Origin: GCA-001856825 sp038729485
GTDB taxonomy: Archaea; Thermoplasmatota; Thermoplasmata; Thermoplasmatales; GCA-001856825
Direction of reading: 5' to 3'
Assembly (NCBI GenBank): GCA_038729485.1
Contig: JAVYRX010000003.1
Location: 122,203-186,202 of the forward strand
Length of the DNA stretch: 64,000 nt
This document shows, in pieces, positions 51,980 through 60,395 of the stretch; position 1 is the first letter of the stretch; every line of letters begins with the position of its first letter. A program made the translations under genes and the position numbers. The notes beneath the pieces were generated by a model. That model had not been told where the DNA came from. It was given only the letters and a program-made list of their open reading frames with translations, and ran no database searches.

Positions 51980-52723
51980 TCATCCCTGATAAAGTCTCCT
52001 TTCCTTTATTGCGCTCTCAAGCCTTATAAGGGCATTTAGTAGCTCCTCTTTTTTTGTCGACTGGTTGGCCCTTGGGTCATTTAGGTACATCCTTGCTCTC
52101 TCGACGTGGAGTTCAGTTTCCTTAATGTCCTTAACTGAATAGAACATGTTTGCTAAGGACAGCTCAGCCTTTGCATCATCAATTATGTCATCTGATGTTT
52201 TTGATGACGAAATTTCATATTCGCTGTTTGAACCCTGTCTGTACTGAGCAATGTTCCTGCTCATTCTCTTCATGTAAGCCATGCTTCCTATAGAAGATAC
52301 AGCGATGCTGAGAACGAATACTACTATTATCATTATGAAAAAGGCCTCATAGGATATAAGTCTAGAAAAATACGCTATGTAAGATACAGCATAACCTATT
52401 ACGAGTATTATTGGGCTTAAGTACTTGATCCATGCTGGCATCTCTACCATGGGTGGGGCATTAGGGTTGCCAAGGAAATACGAGATCGCGGAATACAGTC
52501 TCTCCACTTTCTTGCTCCTCTTACATTCAGGAGACTGCAGGACCGATTGAGCCTCGTTAAGGAATTGTTTTGATTTGTCAAATGAACCTGTGAGTTTATA
52601 CAGCTGAGCTAGCCTAAACATAGTATATCCGAGTTTATAGCATCTGCTAGCATTGAGGTTTTTCTCCTTTTCCCTCGCCAGGAGGGCCTCAAGGCGAGAT
52701 ATCCTTTTCTCGAACGGATTCAT
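51980..52723 (-). CDS. Membrane protein with two TM helices and helical soluble flanks
   Basis: A 247-residue protein of no family I recognise. The N-terminal 100 residues are helical with TPR-like spacing (YKLGYTMFRLAQLYKLTGSF, SKQFLNEAQSVLQ). Two membrane helices follow (YLSPIILVIGYAVSYIAYF and FFIMIIVVFVLSIAVSSIG). The C-terminal 80 residues again look TPR-like (KAELSLANMFYSVKDIKETE). Both soluble parts would be on the same side. The ATG at 52723 follows GGGAGATGAT; another ATG five codons upstream is possible. Confidence 0.7.
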   Translation of the reverse strand: MNPFEKRISRLEALLAREKEKNLNASRCYKLGYTMFRLAQLYKLTGSFDKSKQFLNEAQSVLQSPECKRSKKVERLYSAISYFLGNPNAPPMVEMPAWIKYLSPIILVIGYAVSYIAYFSRLISYEAFFIMIIVVFVLSIAVSSIGSMAYMKRMSRNIAQYRQGSNSEYEISSSKTSDDIIDDAKAELSLANMFYSVKDIKETELHVERARMYLNDPRANQSTKKEELLNALIRLESAIKERRLYQG

Positions 52724-52891
52724 TCTATCATCTCCCATATTTATTCGTCCGTACGCAGATGTATATTACAAATGCAATTAAATACCTATCCTATATATAT
52801 TAAACAATTTGAAGAAATCCTCTGCTTAGCAAAATCACTATTATGTAATAGATAAAAAAAGGTGAAATATCGACCTTGAGCTCATGGTTAC

Positions 52892-52898
52892 GGGGGGG
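52892..52898 (+). repeat. G7 homopolymer tract at the start of the surface-protein gene
   Basis: Seven consecutive G lie between an ATG at 52884 and the open frame that starts at TTG 52904. The ATG is about 26-35 bases after a TATA-like TAGATAAAAAAA (52848-52860), a good position for a leaderless transcript. Adding one G or losing two would put this ATG in the long frame. Homopolymeric G runs at starts are classic slippage sites. Confidence 0.5.
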
Positions 52899-52903
52899 CC
52901 AGA

Positions 52904-54624
52904 TTGCTCGAAAGAAATTTTGAGGATAAAATTAAGAAAAGAATGATCCTGGTAATTCTCGGCGTTATCATACTAGGGGGGTTCTTTCAATATACCAATA
53001 GCCAGTTGCCGCCATCTTCTTCTCATGAAAGAGTTGTCGAAAACGGTCTTATCTCGACGGAGAATGTATTATATGCTTTCCCTGGAGAAATAGTAAATTC
53101 TACCTACTATCTAGGTCAGAACGTGCCGGATGCAATATATTATGAAGTCACTTTAGCATTAAATTCTTCTTCCTTCGAAACAGTGAATGCAATGCCTGTC
53201 CTGGAAACAATATCTGGTCAAAGTGGACATTATCTATCAATTTCTTTTCTTTCACCTAATGGTCAGCCTGGAAACTGGTGGAACATAGGATACGAAATTT
53301 TTCCTTTGGAAACTTTGACCTATCAATCTCAAAAGGAGGAGACGATTGCAGCGACAGGTTTTCAAATTGATATAACTTCAAAATCTAGCGGTTATATGTT
53401 AGGCTTTTTCCCAATTTCTGGCAAAGTTACATTTGATTTCTCTCAAAATGTAACATCAGTTGTATTATACCCAGAAAATACTCAAAATTACACTGTCATT
53501 TCAGCCCAGGTAAACGGATGGAACTATTCTAATTCACAGTTAATCATTTATTTTTCACTCTATGATTACATTGATTCCTCAGGTTCCGTTGTTCCTCCAC
53601 TTATCACTGCAGAATTAGGTTATTGTGTTAATCAATCATATACAGGGTTTGGTCATCATGCAGTAGGAAGCGGTGGTATCTTAGAATTAGTACAGGGGAA
53701 TGGTGCGTATATTATGGGTATAACGTCATCTCAGATGGCTCAAATATTGAGTAACATTAATCAAACGTTGTCAGTTCCATTATCCCAGCTTGATGCAGCA
53801 GTAGTTTCCATTAATGTAGATACAGCTACTATAGATACAACACTCGGCTCTATGGTCACAACGCTTAAGGATATTAATGCGACCCTAACAAACATAAGCG
53901 CTGGGGAGGCAATTTTAGGTACAGACATCGGTAATGTTAAAGTACCGCTTTCTTCCATTAACGCAGCAATTTCATCTGTAAAGATGAATACTGTAATCTT
54001 GGAAACTGATATTGGGGAAATTCAAACATCAATATCAAATTTAAATGCTAGTGTCACCTCAATTCATGATGGTGTTGCATACTTATCCACTGCGGTCGGA
54101 ACTCTCAGAGAACCTTAATCGATCCTAAACGGAACGATAGAAAAAGTGTCCAATGGTTCTGCCACTCTCGAAGAATCTCTAGGTACGGTTGAAATATCCC
54201 TAAATAATCTCAACTCCACTCTTCTAGAATTATCTGGTGAAAATGCCACACTGAGTTCATCCCTTGGAATTCTGAACCTAAGTCTTAAGGCTTCAAACAC
54301 TACAATTACGAGCTATGGTAGCTCAGTTTCTAGATTGAATGGTGGGCATAATCTGCATTAATACCACCCTCGGAAACGTTTCAGGCACCATTTCCAGAAT
54401 ATACAACAATACGGCTTTCATTAAGACATCATTCGGTAACGTAACTGCTTCAGTAAGCAGTATAAAGGAAGAGGTAAGGATTGGCGAGACCGAATCTAAA
54501 GATCCAGTAAGCCCATTGTATATCATAATGATAGCAATGCTAGGTGTTTACGATTTTCTTGACTTTCCTGTCCGTGATAAGTGCAAGGAACATCCTTAAG
54601 ATCATTAGCGGGAAAGAGAAATGA
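52904..54624 (+). pseudogene. Disrupted secreted coiled-coil surface protein
   Basis: An N-terminal anchor/signal helix (MILVILGVIILGGFF) is followed by a beta-rich domain and then a long helical tail made of irregular repeats of the pattern LGxV...L..INATL..I. Many Asn-x-Ser/Thr sequons suggest N-glycosylation, and a C-terminal membrane helix (TIFLTFLSVISARNIL) plus a basic tail ends the original protein. The gene is broken three times: TAA in frame at 54116-54118, a +1 shift near 54345 (GGTGGGC), and another near 54547. The frame until 54118 could still give a 404-residue product. The start TTG may replace an ATG at 52884. Confidence 0.8.
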
Positions 54625-54673
54625 CAGTTTCATCAGTAAAACGTATTAATGCGAATTACGATACCAATAAATC

Positions 54674-55096
54674 ATGGCACAGGAATTTTTATTTCCTTCC
54701 AAAGATTGGGTCGAAGAATACTGCAGGAACCTTTCTGAATCCCAGGACTACAACAAATCAGGCAAGGGATGGAAGGATCCTATAATGTTCAAAATTGCAG
54801 ACCCTGATTCTCTCAGGGGGAAAATGGAATTCGATTCATTTATATTAAACTTAAAGGACGGTAAGTGTGAAGGAGTCGAGATAGTCAAAGAAGAGAGCAC
54901 AACTTCTCCCTTTATTCTCACTGCATCCTACCAGAACTGGAAAAAGATCATCGACGGAAAGATAAATCCTACTCAAGCGATGCTTACTGGGCAGATAAAG
55001 GTGAAAGGGAATGTTGCCACCTTGCTTAGGTATGCATCAGCGGCGATCGCAATGGTGAAGGCTGCTCAAGCCATTTCAACTAGGTATGTTGATTAA
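54674..55096 (+). CDS. SCP2 sterol-carrier-like lipid-binding protein
   Basis: A 140-residue SCP2-domain protein. The pattern with GKMEFDSFILNLKDGKCEGVE (quoted in part: FILNLKDGKCEG), FILTASYQNWKKIIDGKINP and MLTGQIKVKGNVATLLRY is typical. SCP2 folds bind acyl chains and other hydrophobic ligands. The stop is followed after two bases by the iron alcohol dehydrogenase ATG, so the two are co-translated, suggesting that a lipid-like substrate is presented to that enzyme (inference). Confidence 0.87.
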   Translation: MAQEFLFPSKDWVEEYCRNLSESQDYNKSGKGWKDPIMFKIADPDSLRGKMEFDSFILNLKDGKCEGVEIVKEESTTSPFILTASYQNWKKIIDGKINPTQAMLTGQIKVKGNVATLLRYASAAIAMVKAAQAISTRYVD

Positions 55097-55098
55097 CA

Positions 55099-56214
55099 AT
55101 GAGTCTTTATCAGTTTCCGAGGAAGATTTACTTTCAAAGAGACATATTTGACAGCATTTCTGAAATACTTTCAAACGAAGGATTGAAGAACATTCTCCTT
55201 ATAACGGACAGAAACATCTTTAGGAAGTGGGAGAGCAGGATAAGGAAATCAATTGGCGACATTAAGTGGGATGTATTCTCAGACGTCTTGCCTGAACCAA
55301 AAATTCAGTACATTGAAAAAACTGCAGAAAGATTTTCAGGGAATGATTATGATGGAATAATTGCGATGGGAGGAGGTAGCGTAATAGATTTCGCTAAATC
55401 AATTGCAATAAAGCTCTCGGATCCCTCATCGGATCTAGCAGTAATAAATCCGTTCACACCTCTCAATCTTAAGGTAAAATTGATTGCTGTCCCGACAACT
55501 TCAGGAACAGGAAGCGATGTCTCTTTCGGAGTTGTCCTCTCAGATTCAAGCGGAAAGCTTGCTCTTGGGAATTATGACCTCGTTCCGTACATTGACATCC
55601 TAGACCCATCTTTAACTCCGGAGGATAAAGCGATAATACTTCCGACAGGTATCGATGCGTTTGTTCATTCTTTTGAATCCATTGCATCTAACACTTCAAC
55701 CTCATTAACGGACGCTCTTGCTGAAAAGGCGATAGAAATTATAAGGGGGAATCTTAAGAGGGCAATGGATAGTGACGAGGATGCAAAGGACGCAATGCAC
55801 TTAGCAGCTACTATGGCAGGAATGGCTTTCTCTAACAGCGGAACTGCATTAGCCCATGCACTCGGTCACTCATTTGGAGCAACATTTCACGTTACACATG
55901 GCACGTCAGTAGGACTGTTCCTCATGCCATCCATGAGATTCAACAATAAAGATGAGGCGACAGCGAATAAATACAAGAAATTAGCTGGGAGACTTGGATT
56001 TGATTCATTTGATCTTTTGCTTGAGGATATCAGTATGTTTTTTAAGGGGGTTGGTCAACCGACGAAGGTTCGCGACCTTAACATTGATAAAGAGACGTAT
56101 TCTGGCAAGATTAATCAAATGGTGTATCTCGCCCTTAGAGACAGCGAACTCGCTTTCAATCCTGTCATAGCAGGAGAGGATGATATAAAGTTAATCTTCG
56201 AGGGAAACTACTGA
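55099..56214 (+). CDS. Iron-containing alcohol dehydrogenase family protein
   Basis: A 371-residue group III dehydrogenase. AMGGGSVIDFAKSIA binds NAD(P), VPTTSGTGSDVSF follows, and metal ligands are in GIDAFVHSFESI and HALGHSFGATFHVTHGT (three His). The substrate may be an alcohol, aldehyde, or a glycerol/butanol derivative. It is coupled to the SCP2 gene and overlaps the convergent lipid-kinase-like gene by 7 bases, placing it in a putative lipid-related group. Confidence 0.9.
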   Translation: MSLYQFPRKIYFQRDIFDSISEILSNEGLKNILLITDRNIFRKWESRIRKSIGDIKWDVFSDVLPEPKIQYIEKTAERFSGNDYDGIIAMGGGSVIDFAKSIAIKLSDPSSDLAVINPFTPLNLKVKLIAVPTTSGTGSDVSFGVVLSDSSGKLALGNYDLVPYIDILDPSLTPEDKAIILPTGIDAFVHSFESIASNTSTSLTDALAEKAIEIIRGNLKRAMDSDEDAKDAMHLAATMAGMAFSNSGTALAHALGHSFGATFHVTHGTSVGLFLMPSMRFNNKDEATANKYKKLAGRLGFDSFDLLLEDISMFFKGVGQPTKVRDLNIDKETYSGKINQMVYLALRDSELAFNPVIAGEDDIKLIFEGNY

Positions 56215-57080
56215 TCCGGCAGTATCATCTCTAGGGATGAGGGAATTACCTCTACCGAAATAGGCGTTTTTCCTATGACCTCTCCGTCTACCTCCACGAG
56301 ATTTCCAAGATCGGAGAATTTGAATGCGCTTGATTTTCTCTCAATAGAAAGTCCCATTGATATGTATTTTCCGCTGATAAGTTTATTAAGATTAACTAAA
56401 GTCTTGAATTTGGAAAATGGCTTAAGGATATGAAGATCAAGGAGGCCGTCGTTAATCAAGGAATCTGGAGATGCAAGCATTCCACCACCAAAGTACCGTC
56501 CATTTGCAACTATGACTTCAATTGTTTCAACTTTACTGTTTCCATCGTAGGAGAAATCTGTCGTGAACCTCTTCATTTTTCCAATAACGGATATAACGCC
56601 TAAGAGAAAAGATAATCTCCCTAGGGATTTGTGTCTGTTCACATACATCATTACTTCGGCCCCAAATCCTATCTCTAAAATGTTTATGAAAAAGCGAGTT
56701 TTTCCATCATCCACATAAGTGACCTTTCCAACATCTACCATTTTTGTTTTTCCATCAACGATTGTAGAAATTGCTTTTCCCACGTCTCTTGCACCTATTG
56801 TCTTACCAAAATCAGATCCGGTCCCAAGGGGGACTACTCCAATTTTTGCCTTCTTTCCCACGGCACCGTTTACAACTTCGTTGAGTGTTCCGTCTCCGCC
56901 GCAGGAAATTATGATATCATCGTCTGATTCCTTAGCCAGTATCGAAGCATGGCCAGGATACTCAGTGAAAGCCACCCTTAGTTCGGGAAACAATCTCGAA
57001 ACTGTCGGGTAAATTCGATCCCATTCCCTGCCTGCCCTACCGTTGCCTGCCGTCCTGTTAACAATGAAGAGCGTACTCAC
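56208..57080 (-). CDS. Diacylglycerol kinase-family lipid kinase
   Basis: A 290-residue DAGK-catalytic-domain protein (YegS/DgkB-like). IVNRTAGNG is the N-terminal motif, IISCGGDGTLNEVVNG the nucleotide-binding GGDGT, and GVVPLGTGSDFGKTIG the adjacent loop. The C-terminal beta-sandwich includes LLDLHILKPFSKF. It probably phosphorylates a lipid alcohol or a polyprenol. It starts with GTG and is preceded by AGGAGG, one of the stronger ribosome-binding sites in the window. Confidence 0.9.
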   Translation of the reverse strand: MSTLFIVNRTAGNGRAGREWDRIYPTVSRLFPELRVAFTEYPGHASILAKESDDDIIISCGGDGTLNEVVNGAVGKKAKIGVVPLGTGSDFGKTIGARDVGKAISTIVDGKTKMVDVGKVTYVDDGKTRFFINILEIGFGAEVMMYVNRHKSLGRLSFLLGVISVIGKMKRFTTDFSYDGNSKVETIEVIVANGRYFGGGMLASPDSLINDGLLDLHILKPFSKFKTLVNLNKLISGKYISMGLSIERKSSAFKFSDLGNLVEVDGEVIGKTPISVEVIPSSLEMILPDQ

Positions 57081-57113
57081 GGCCTCCTAATTCACCTCGA
57101 GATAAATATTATT

Positions 57114-58676
57114 TCAGCTCTGCAAACCTGGACCGAGAATCCCGTCAGGATCCAGGAATCTTTTCACTGCTCTTATGAGTTCAATTGTATTTCCCTTGTA
57201 ATCGGCCAGGAATTTGCTCTGAATTGTTCCTATACCGTGGTGGTGTGAAATTGAACCTCCTTTTGAAATTATGTTTTTAACGATCGCATCCCTCATAGCA
57301 TAAACAGTCTCCTCTTTTTTCTCAGGTGAGTGGAAGAGAAATGTGAAATAAAGTGCCGAACCAGTTCCATACTCATGGGAAGCGTGGCACATCAGAACAG
57401 ACCTGATTTTCATCTTCGAACTTGTTTCTCTAAACACCTCTCTTGTGGATTCGTATATTTCGCCAACTAGGCTCCATTTAGCGGAGGTCTCTACTGTCTC
57501 GGCGATTATACCCATCTTAAGAAGTTTGTTGTAGATGTATGGTCTGCTGTATCTCTCTTTGTACCAGTATTTAGCTGGGAGTGAACCTAGTTTTATACCA
57601 CCCTTGAAGTCTATGTCCTCTTTATTATCGCTGACCACGATGAGCAGTGATCCTATTTTCCCCTTCATCCTCCAGTCTATGTACCTCTTAAAAATTCTAG
57701 TGCCGATCGAATCACCGGCACCAGCGAGATAAAGGGAGGATTCAACATCATCAGAGAGACGCAATACCATTGGTATATGCCCGTTTGTGATGCTTTTCAT
57801 CATAGATTTAATGCCATCGTCAAAAGAAGGGAAGATGTAGGAACCGAAAAACAACTTCCTAGGTTTTGGACTTAGCCTCAACCATGCTCTCGTGATTACA
57901 CCAAAGTTTCCCTCACTTCCCACTGCAATATCTGAAACCTTGAAGAAGGCAGATTCCCCGGGCGTTATCCTATCTTCAAAAGTTCCTATAGGTGTTTCCA
58001 TCCTAACTCCTATGACCATGTCCTTCGTTTTCCCGTATCTATTTGATTCCTGTCCAGCAGCATTTGTGGATATCCAGCCTCCGACTGTGGAATAATGGAA
58101 AGATTCGGGAAAATTACCTAAAGTAAGTCCAAATTTTTCTGCCTCCTCTTCCGCTCTGGGTCCAGGGACTCCAGCGCCAACCTCAATAATCATATTTACA
58201 GGATCGACATTTACGAAGTTCATATTGGAGGTATCGAGGCTGACACAGTACTCGCTACTCTTCTTTAACAGGGTACCGCCTGTAACAGAAGTTCCACCGC
58301 CATGAACGATGATCTGTATTTTCTTTTCCATAGCTCGTAGCAGTCTTGCTGTTTCGTTTTCATTTGGAAATATGACTGCATCGACGATTTTCAGATCACC
58401 ACCATCAAGAATTCTTGCATAGTCTGCCCCGCCCATACCAACTGAATGCTTTATTCTCATAGCTGGTTCAAATGAAATTCTTTCTTTAGCTATATATTTC
58501 TCAAGAATTTCGCGAAGTTCACCGCTTTCTGAAGCTGTCGGTGGTTCAACATAACCTGACCATATCTCGTCTGATGTGTTTACACCCATCATAGATGAAA
58601 TAAGTCTTACGACGGGGGATTCTTCTAGCGCCTTTTTGTCTTCCTTCCCCCACAGAGCGTAGGCAGGATTGCTCAT
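57114..58676 (-). CDS. FAD-linked oxidase, alkyl-dihydroxyacetonephosphate synthase-like
   Basis: A 520-residue vanillyl-alcohol-oxidase-family flavoprotein. IIVHGGGTSVTGGTLL is the FAD pyrophosphate loop, FPESFHYSTVGGWISTNAAG and VGSEGNFGVITRAWLRL the FAD-binding core, and ISHHHGIGTIQSKFL the C-terminal His motif typical of AGPS. AGPS makes ether bonds in peroxisomal lipids; archaeal homologues have no assigned role, and a lactate/glycolate-type oxidase remains possible. The lipid kinase gene follows after 33 bases. Confidence 0.86.
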   Translation of the reverse strand: MSNPAYALWGKEDKKALEESPVVRLISSMMGVNTSDEIWSGYVEPPTASESGELREILEKYIAKERISFEPAMRIKHSVGMGGADYARILDGGDLKIVDAVIFPNENETARLLRAMEKKIQIIVHGGGTSVTGGTLLKKSSEYCVSLDTSNMNFVNVDPVNMIIEVGAGVPGPRAEEEAEKFGLTLGNFPESFHYSTVGGWISTNAAGQESNRYGKTKDMVIGVRMETPIGTFEDRITPGESAFFKVSDIAVGSEGNFGVITRAWLRLSPKPRKLFFGSYIFPSFDDGIKSMMKSITNGHIPMVLRLSDDVESSLYLAGAGDSIGTRIFKRYIDWRMKGKIGSLLIVVSDNKEDIDFKGGIKLGSLPAKYWYKERYSRPYIYNKLLKMGIIAETVETSAKWSLVGEIYESTREVFRETSSKMKIRSVLMCHASHEYGTGSALYFTFLFHSPEKKEETVYAMRDAIVKNIISKGGSISHHHGIGTIQSKFLADYKGNTIELIRAVKRFLDPDGILGPGLQS

Positions 58677-58705
58677 AGGGTTACAAAGAATTCAGTACTA
58701 TAACT

Positions 58706-59146
58706 CTATTTCCCATCTTCTTCAGTCAAATGAAATTCATAACTGGCATTATCATTTTCAACCAATGGCACGAGCACGATTTTCATTCCTACTTTTATAT
58801 TCCTATTGCTTCCTGCTCTAAGAATTGCGAGGACATTGATACCTTCTACCATTTTTCCTACAGCAATGATATAGTCCTCTTTATCGGCGAATGAGGTCGG
58901 TTTTACGACGATAGTGGTATATGTTTCAAGTGTCCCTCTACCAGACAGTTCAATCCAAGAAACGCGGTCAGAGGAACATTTCGTGCAGTGAGATTGAGGA
59001 GGAAAGTAAATTGTTCCGCAATCGTCACATCTAGTTGCCAGCAGCTTTCCAGCTTTAAGTCCTTTAAAGAAATTTGATATCCCGCCGATGGGCATCTTGT
59101 ATTTTAATTCGAGGACTCTTTTGTCATCTATGATTGAATTGCTCAT
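58706..59146 (-). CDS. DUF35 zinc-ribbon/OB-fold acyl-CoA-associated protein
   Basis: A 146-residue protein with a rubredoxin-like zinc ribbon (CDDCG and CTKCS, separated by about 13 residues) and an OB fold (GRGTLETYTTIVVKP, YIIAVGKMVEGINVLAIL). Archaeal DUF35 proteins bridge thiolase and HMG-CoA synthase or bind acyl-CoA. The start at 59146 is chosen since a CATATATAGATG box lies about 26-30 bases before it; the open frame extends another 47 codons through that box and looks non-coding. No thiolase is adjacent. Confidence 0.88.
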   Translation of the reverse strand: MSNSIIDDKRVLELKYKMPIGGISNFFKGLKAGKLLATRCDDCGTIYFPPQSHCTKCSSDRVSWIELSGRGTLETYTTIVVKPTSFADKEDYIIAVGKMVEGINVLAILRAGSNRNIKVGMKIVLVPLVENDNASYEFHLTEEDGK

Positions 59147-59309
59147 ACTAGATGAATATTGAAAAACATCTATATATGGGTATTCGTAGCTATTTATAAC
59201 CAAGGTACACGGAAAATCTACAGCTTTGCTTGAATGTTTTATGCTTATTTCAAAGCCATTGTACATCTCGTACCAAAGCTTTGCCAAACGAAGGCGGATG
59301 TAAAGAGGT

Positions 59310-60395
59310 TTAAGAAATAGACTTCCCGTTAATTACTAATCGACCTACAATTTTACCATTAACAGGTAGGTCGACATTTTCAATCAACAGATTAGTGTCA
59401 ATGAGCCCCAGTCCGTTTCCATATTCAAGACCTACAGCGATCTTCTTTCCCGAGGTATTAAGAACATCGTTTCCGATTTTTAGATTAAGTTTGCATAGGT
59501 CAGTATTTTCGAGTTTGATTGCAGTTCCTCCCGTGCCAATAATATTAGCGTCAATGTCAATTAATGTGTTCGCATAACCGTATGAATAACTGCCCAGAAG
59601 GATGCCATAGCTAAGCTCGTTAGCTGAGCAAGCAGTCGCGTTATTCCAAATTATCCCTCTCATGTTTATATCATTTGACGAGTCTATTTGTACACCGATA
59701 TGCGAACACGAATCAACGGACATGTGACCAAATGTGATGTGCTCTGATGACACGATAATAACCCCAGACACGGCTTCTACAACCTGCAGATCTGTGATCC
59801 TTATATCAGACCCACCATTTATCTCTAACCCTATATTGCCTTTATAAATATCGAGAGCATTTATGGTTACATTGAATCCCCTGATAGTGACAGCAATATT
59901 ACTTTCATCGTTGCTAACGTAAGAGTTACCTGTATTGTATACTTTGACATAATCTATCTTTATGCTGTTATTTCCTTCATCTCCTACCTGTATCCCAGAC
60001 TTTCCATTCGCATTGACAATTAGGAACGAGCAATTTGTATATGGCCTAAAAATAAGAACAGGCTGATATGGGTCTTCAATATTGTTAACTATTATGGATT
60101 TCTGACTTCCAAAGATGGAAATACCCTCGCTCACCGTAATTTGAGATTCGGTTCTAAACTCACCATCAAGAAGTATTACGTTTCCTGATTTTGAAGAATT
60201 TATCGCTTCTATTATCCCTGAGCTTTTAGTACCTGCTGTATCGGGTCCGAAATCAGCCCCATCGTTTTCTATGTCAGATAAACCATTAATCTTTCCCTTT
60301 GAACTAACTGTCACAAAGGTTTTTGGATCCGCCCGCCCAGTCATGTTACCTCCATTAGTTTTAATATATTTGTATAATGGTACTCCAATTCTCAC
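59310..60395 (-). CDS. Right-handed beta-helix (pectate-lyase-3-like) protein
   Basis: A 361-residue protein. The N-terminal region (SDIENDGADFGPDTAGT ... SGNVILLDGEFRTESQITV) matches the start of pectate_lyase_3/epimerase-type beta-helices, and about ten coils rich in Asn, Ile, Val and Gly follow (VTIRGFNVTINALDIYKG, VSGVIIVSSEHITFGHM). No signal peptide or membrane helix is visible. Such folds bind, cleave or epimerise polysaccharides. The GTG start overlaps the stop of the glycosyltransferase gene (GTGA), so it probably acts on that enzyme's product. Confidence 0.85.
   Translation of the reverse strand: MRIGVPLYKYIKTNGGNMTGRADPKTFVTVSSKGKINGLSDIENDGADFGPDTAGTKSSGIIEAINSSKSGNVILLDGEFRTESQITVSEGISIFGSQKSIIVNNIEDPYQPVLIFRPYTNCSFLIVNANGKSGIQVGDEGNNSIKIDYVKVYNTGNSYVSNDESNIAVTIRGFNVTINALDIYKGNIGLEINGGSDIRITDLQVVEAVSGVIIVSSEHITFGHMSVDSCSHIGVQIDSSNDINMRGIIWNNATACSANELSYGILLGSYSYGYANTLIDIDANIIGTGGTAIKLENTDLCKLNLKIGNDVLNTSGKKIAVGLEYGNGLGLIDTNLLIENVDLPVNGKIVGRLVINGKSIS

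Noticed and set aside
59147..59287. 47-codon N-terminal extension of the DUF35 gene
   Set aside because: Passes through a good TATA box and is unlike DUF35 proteins; the ATG at 59146 gives the expected protein.
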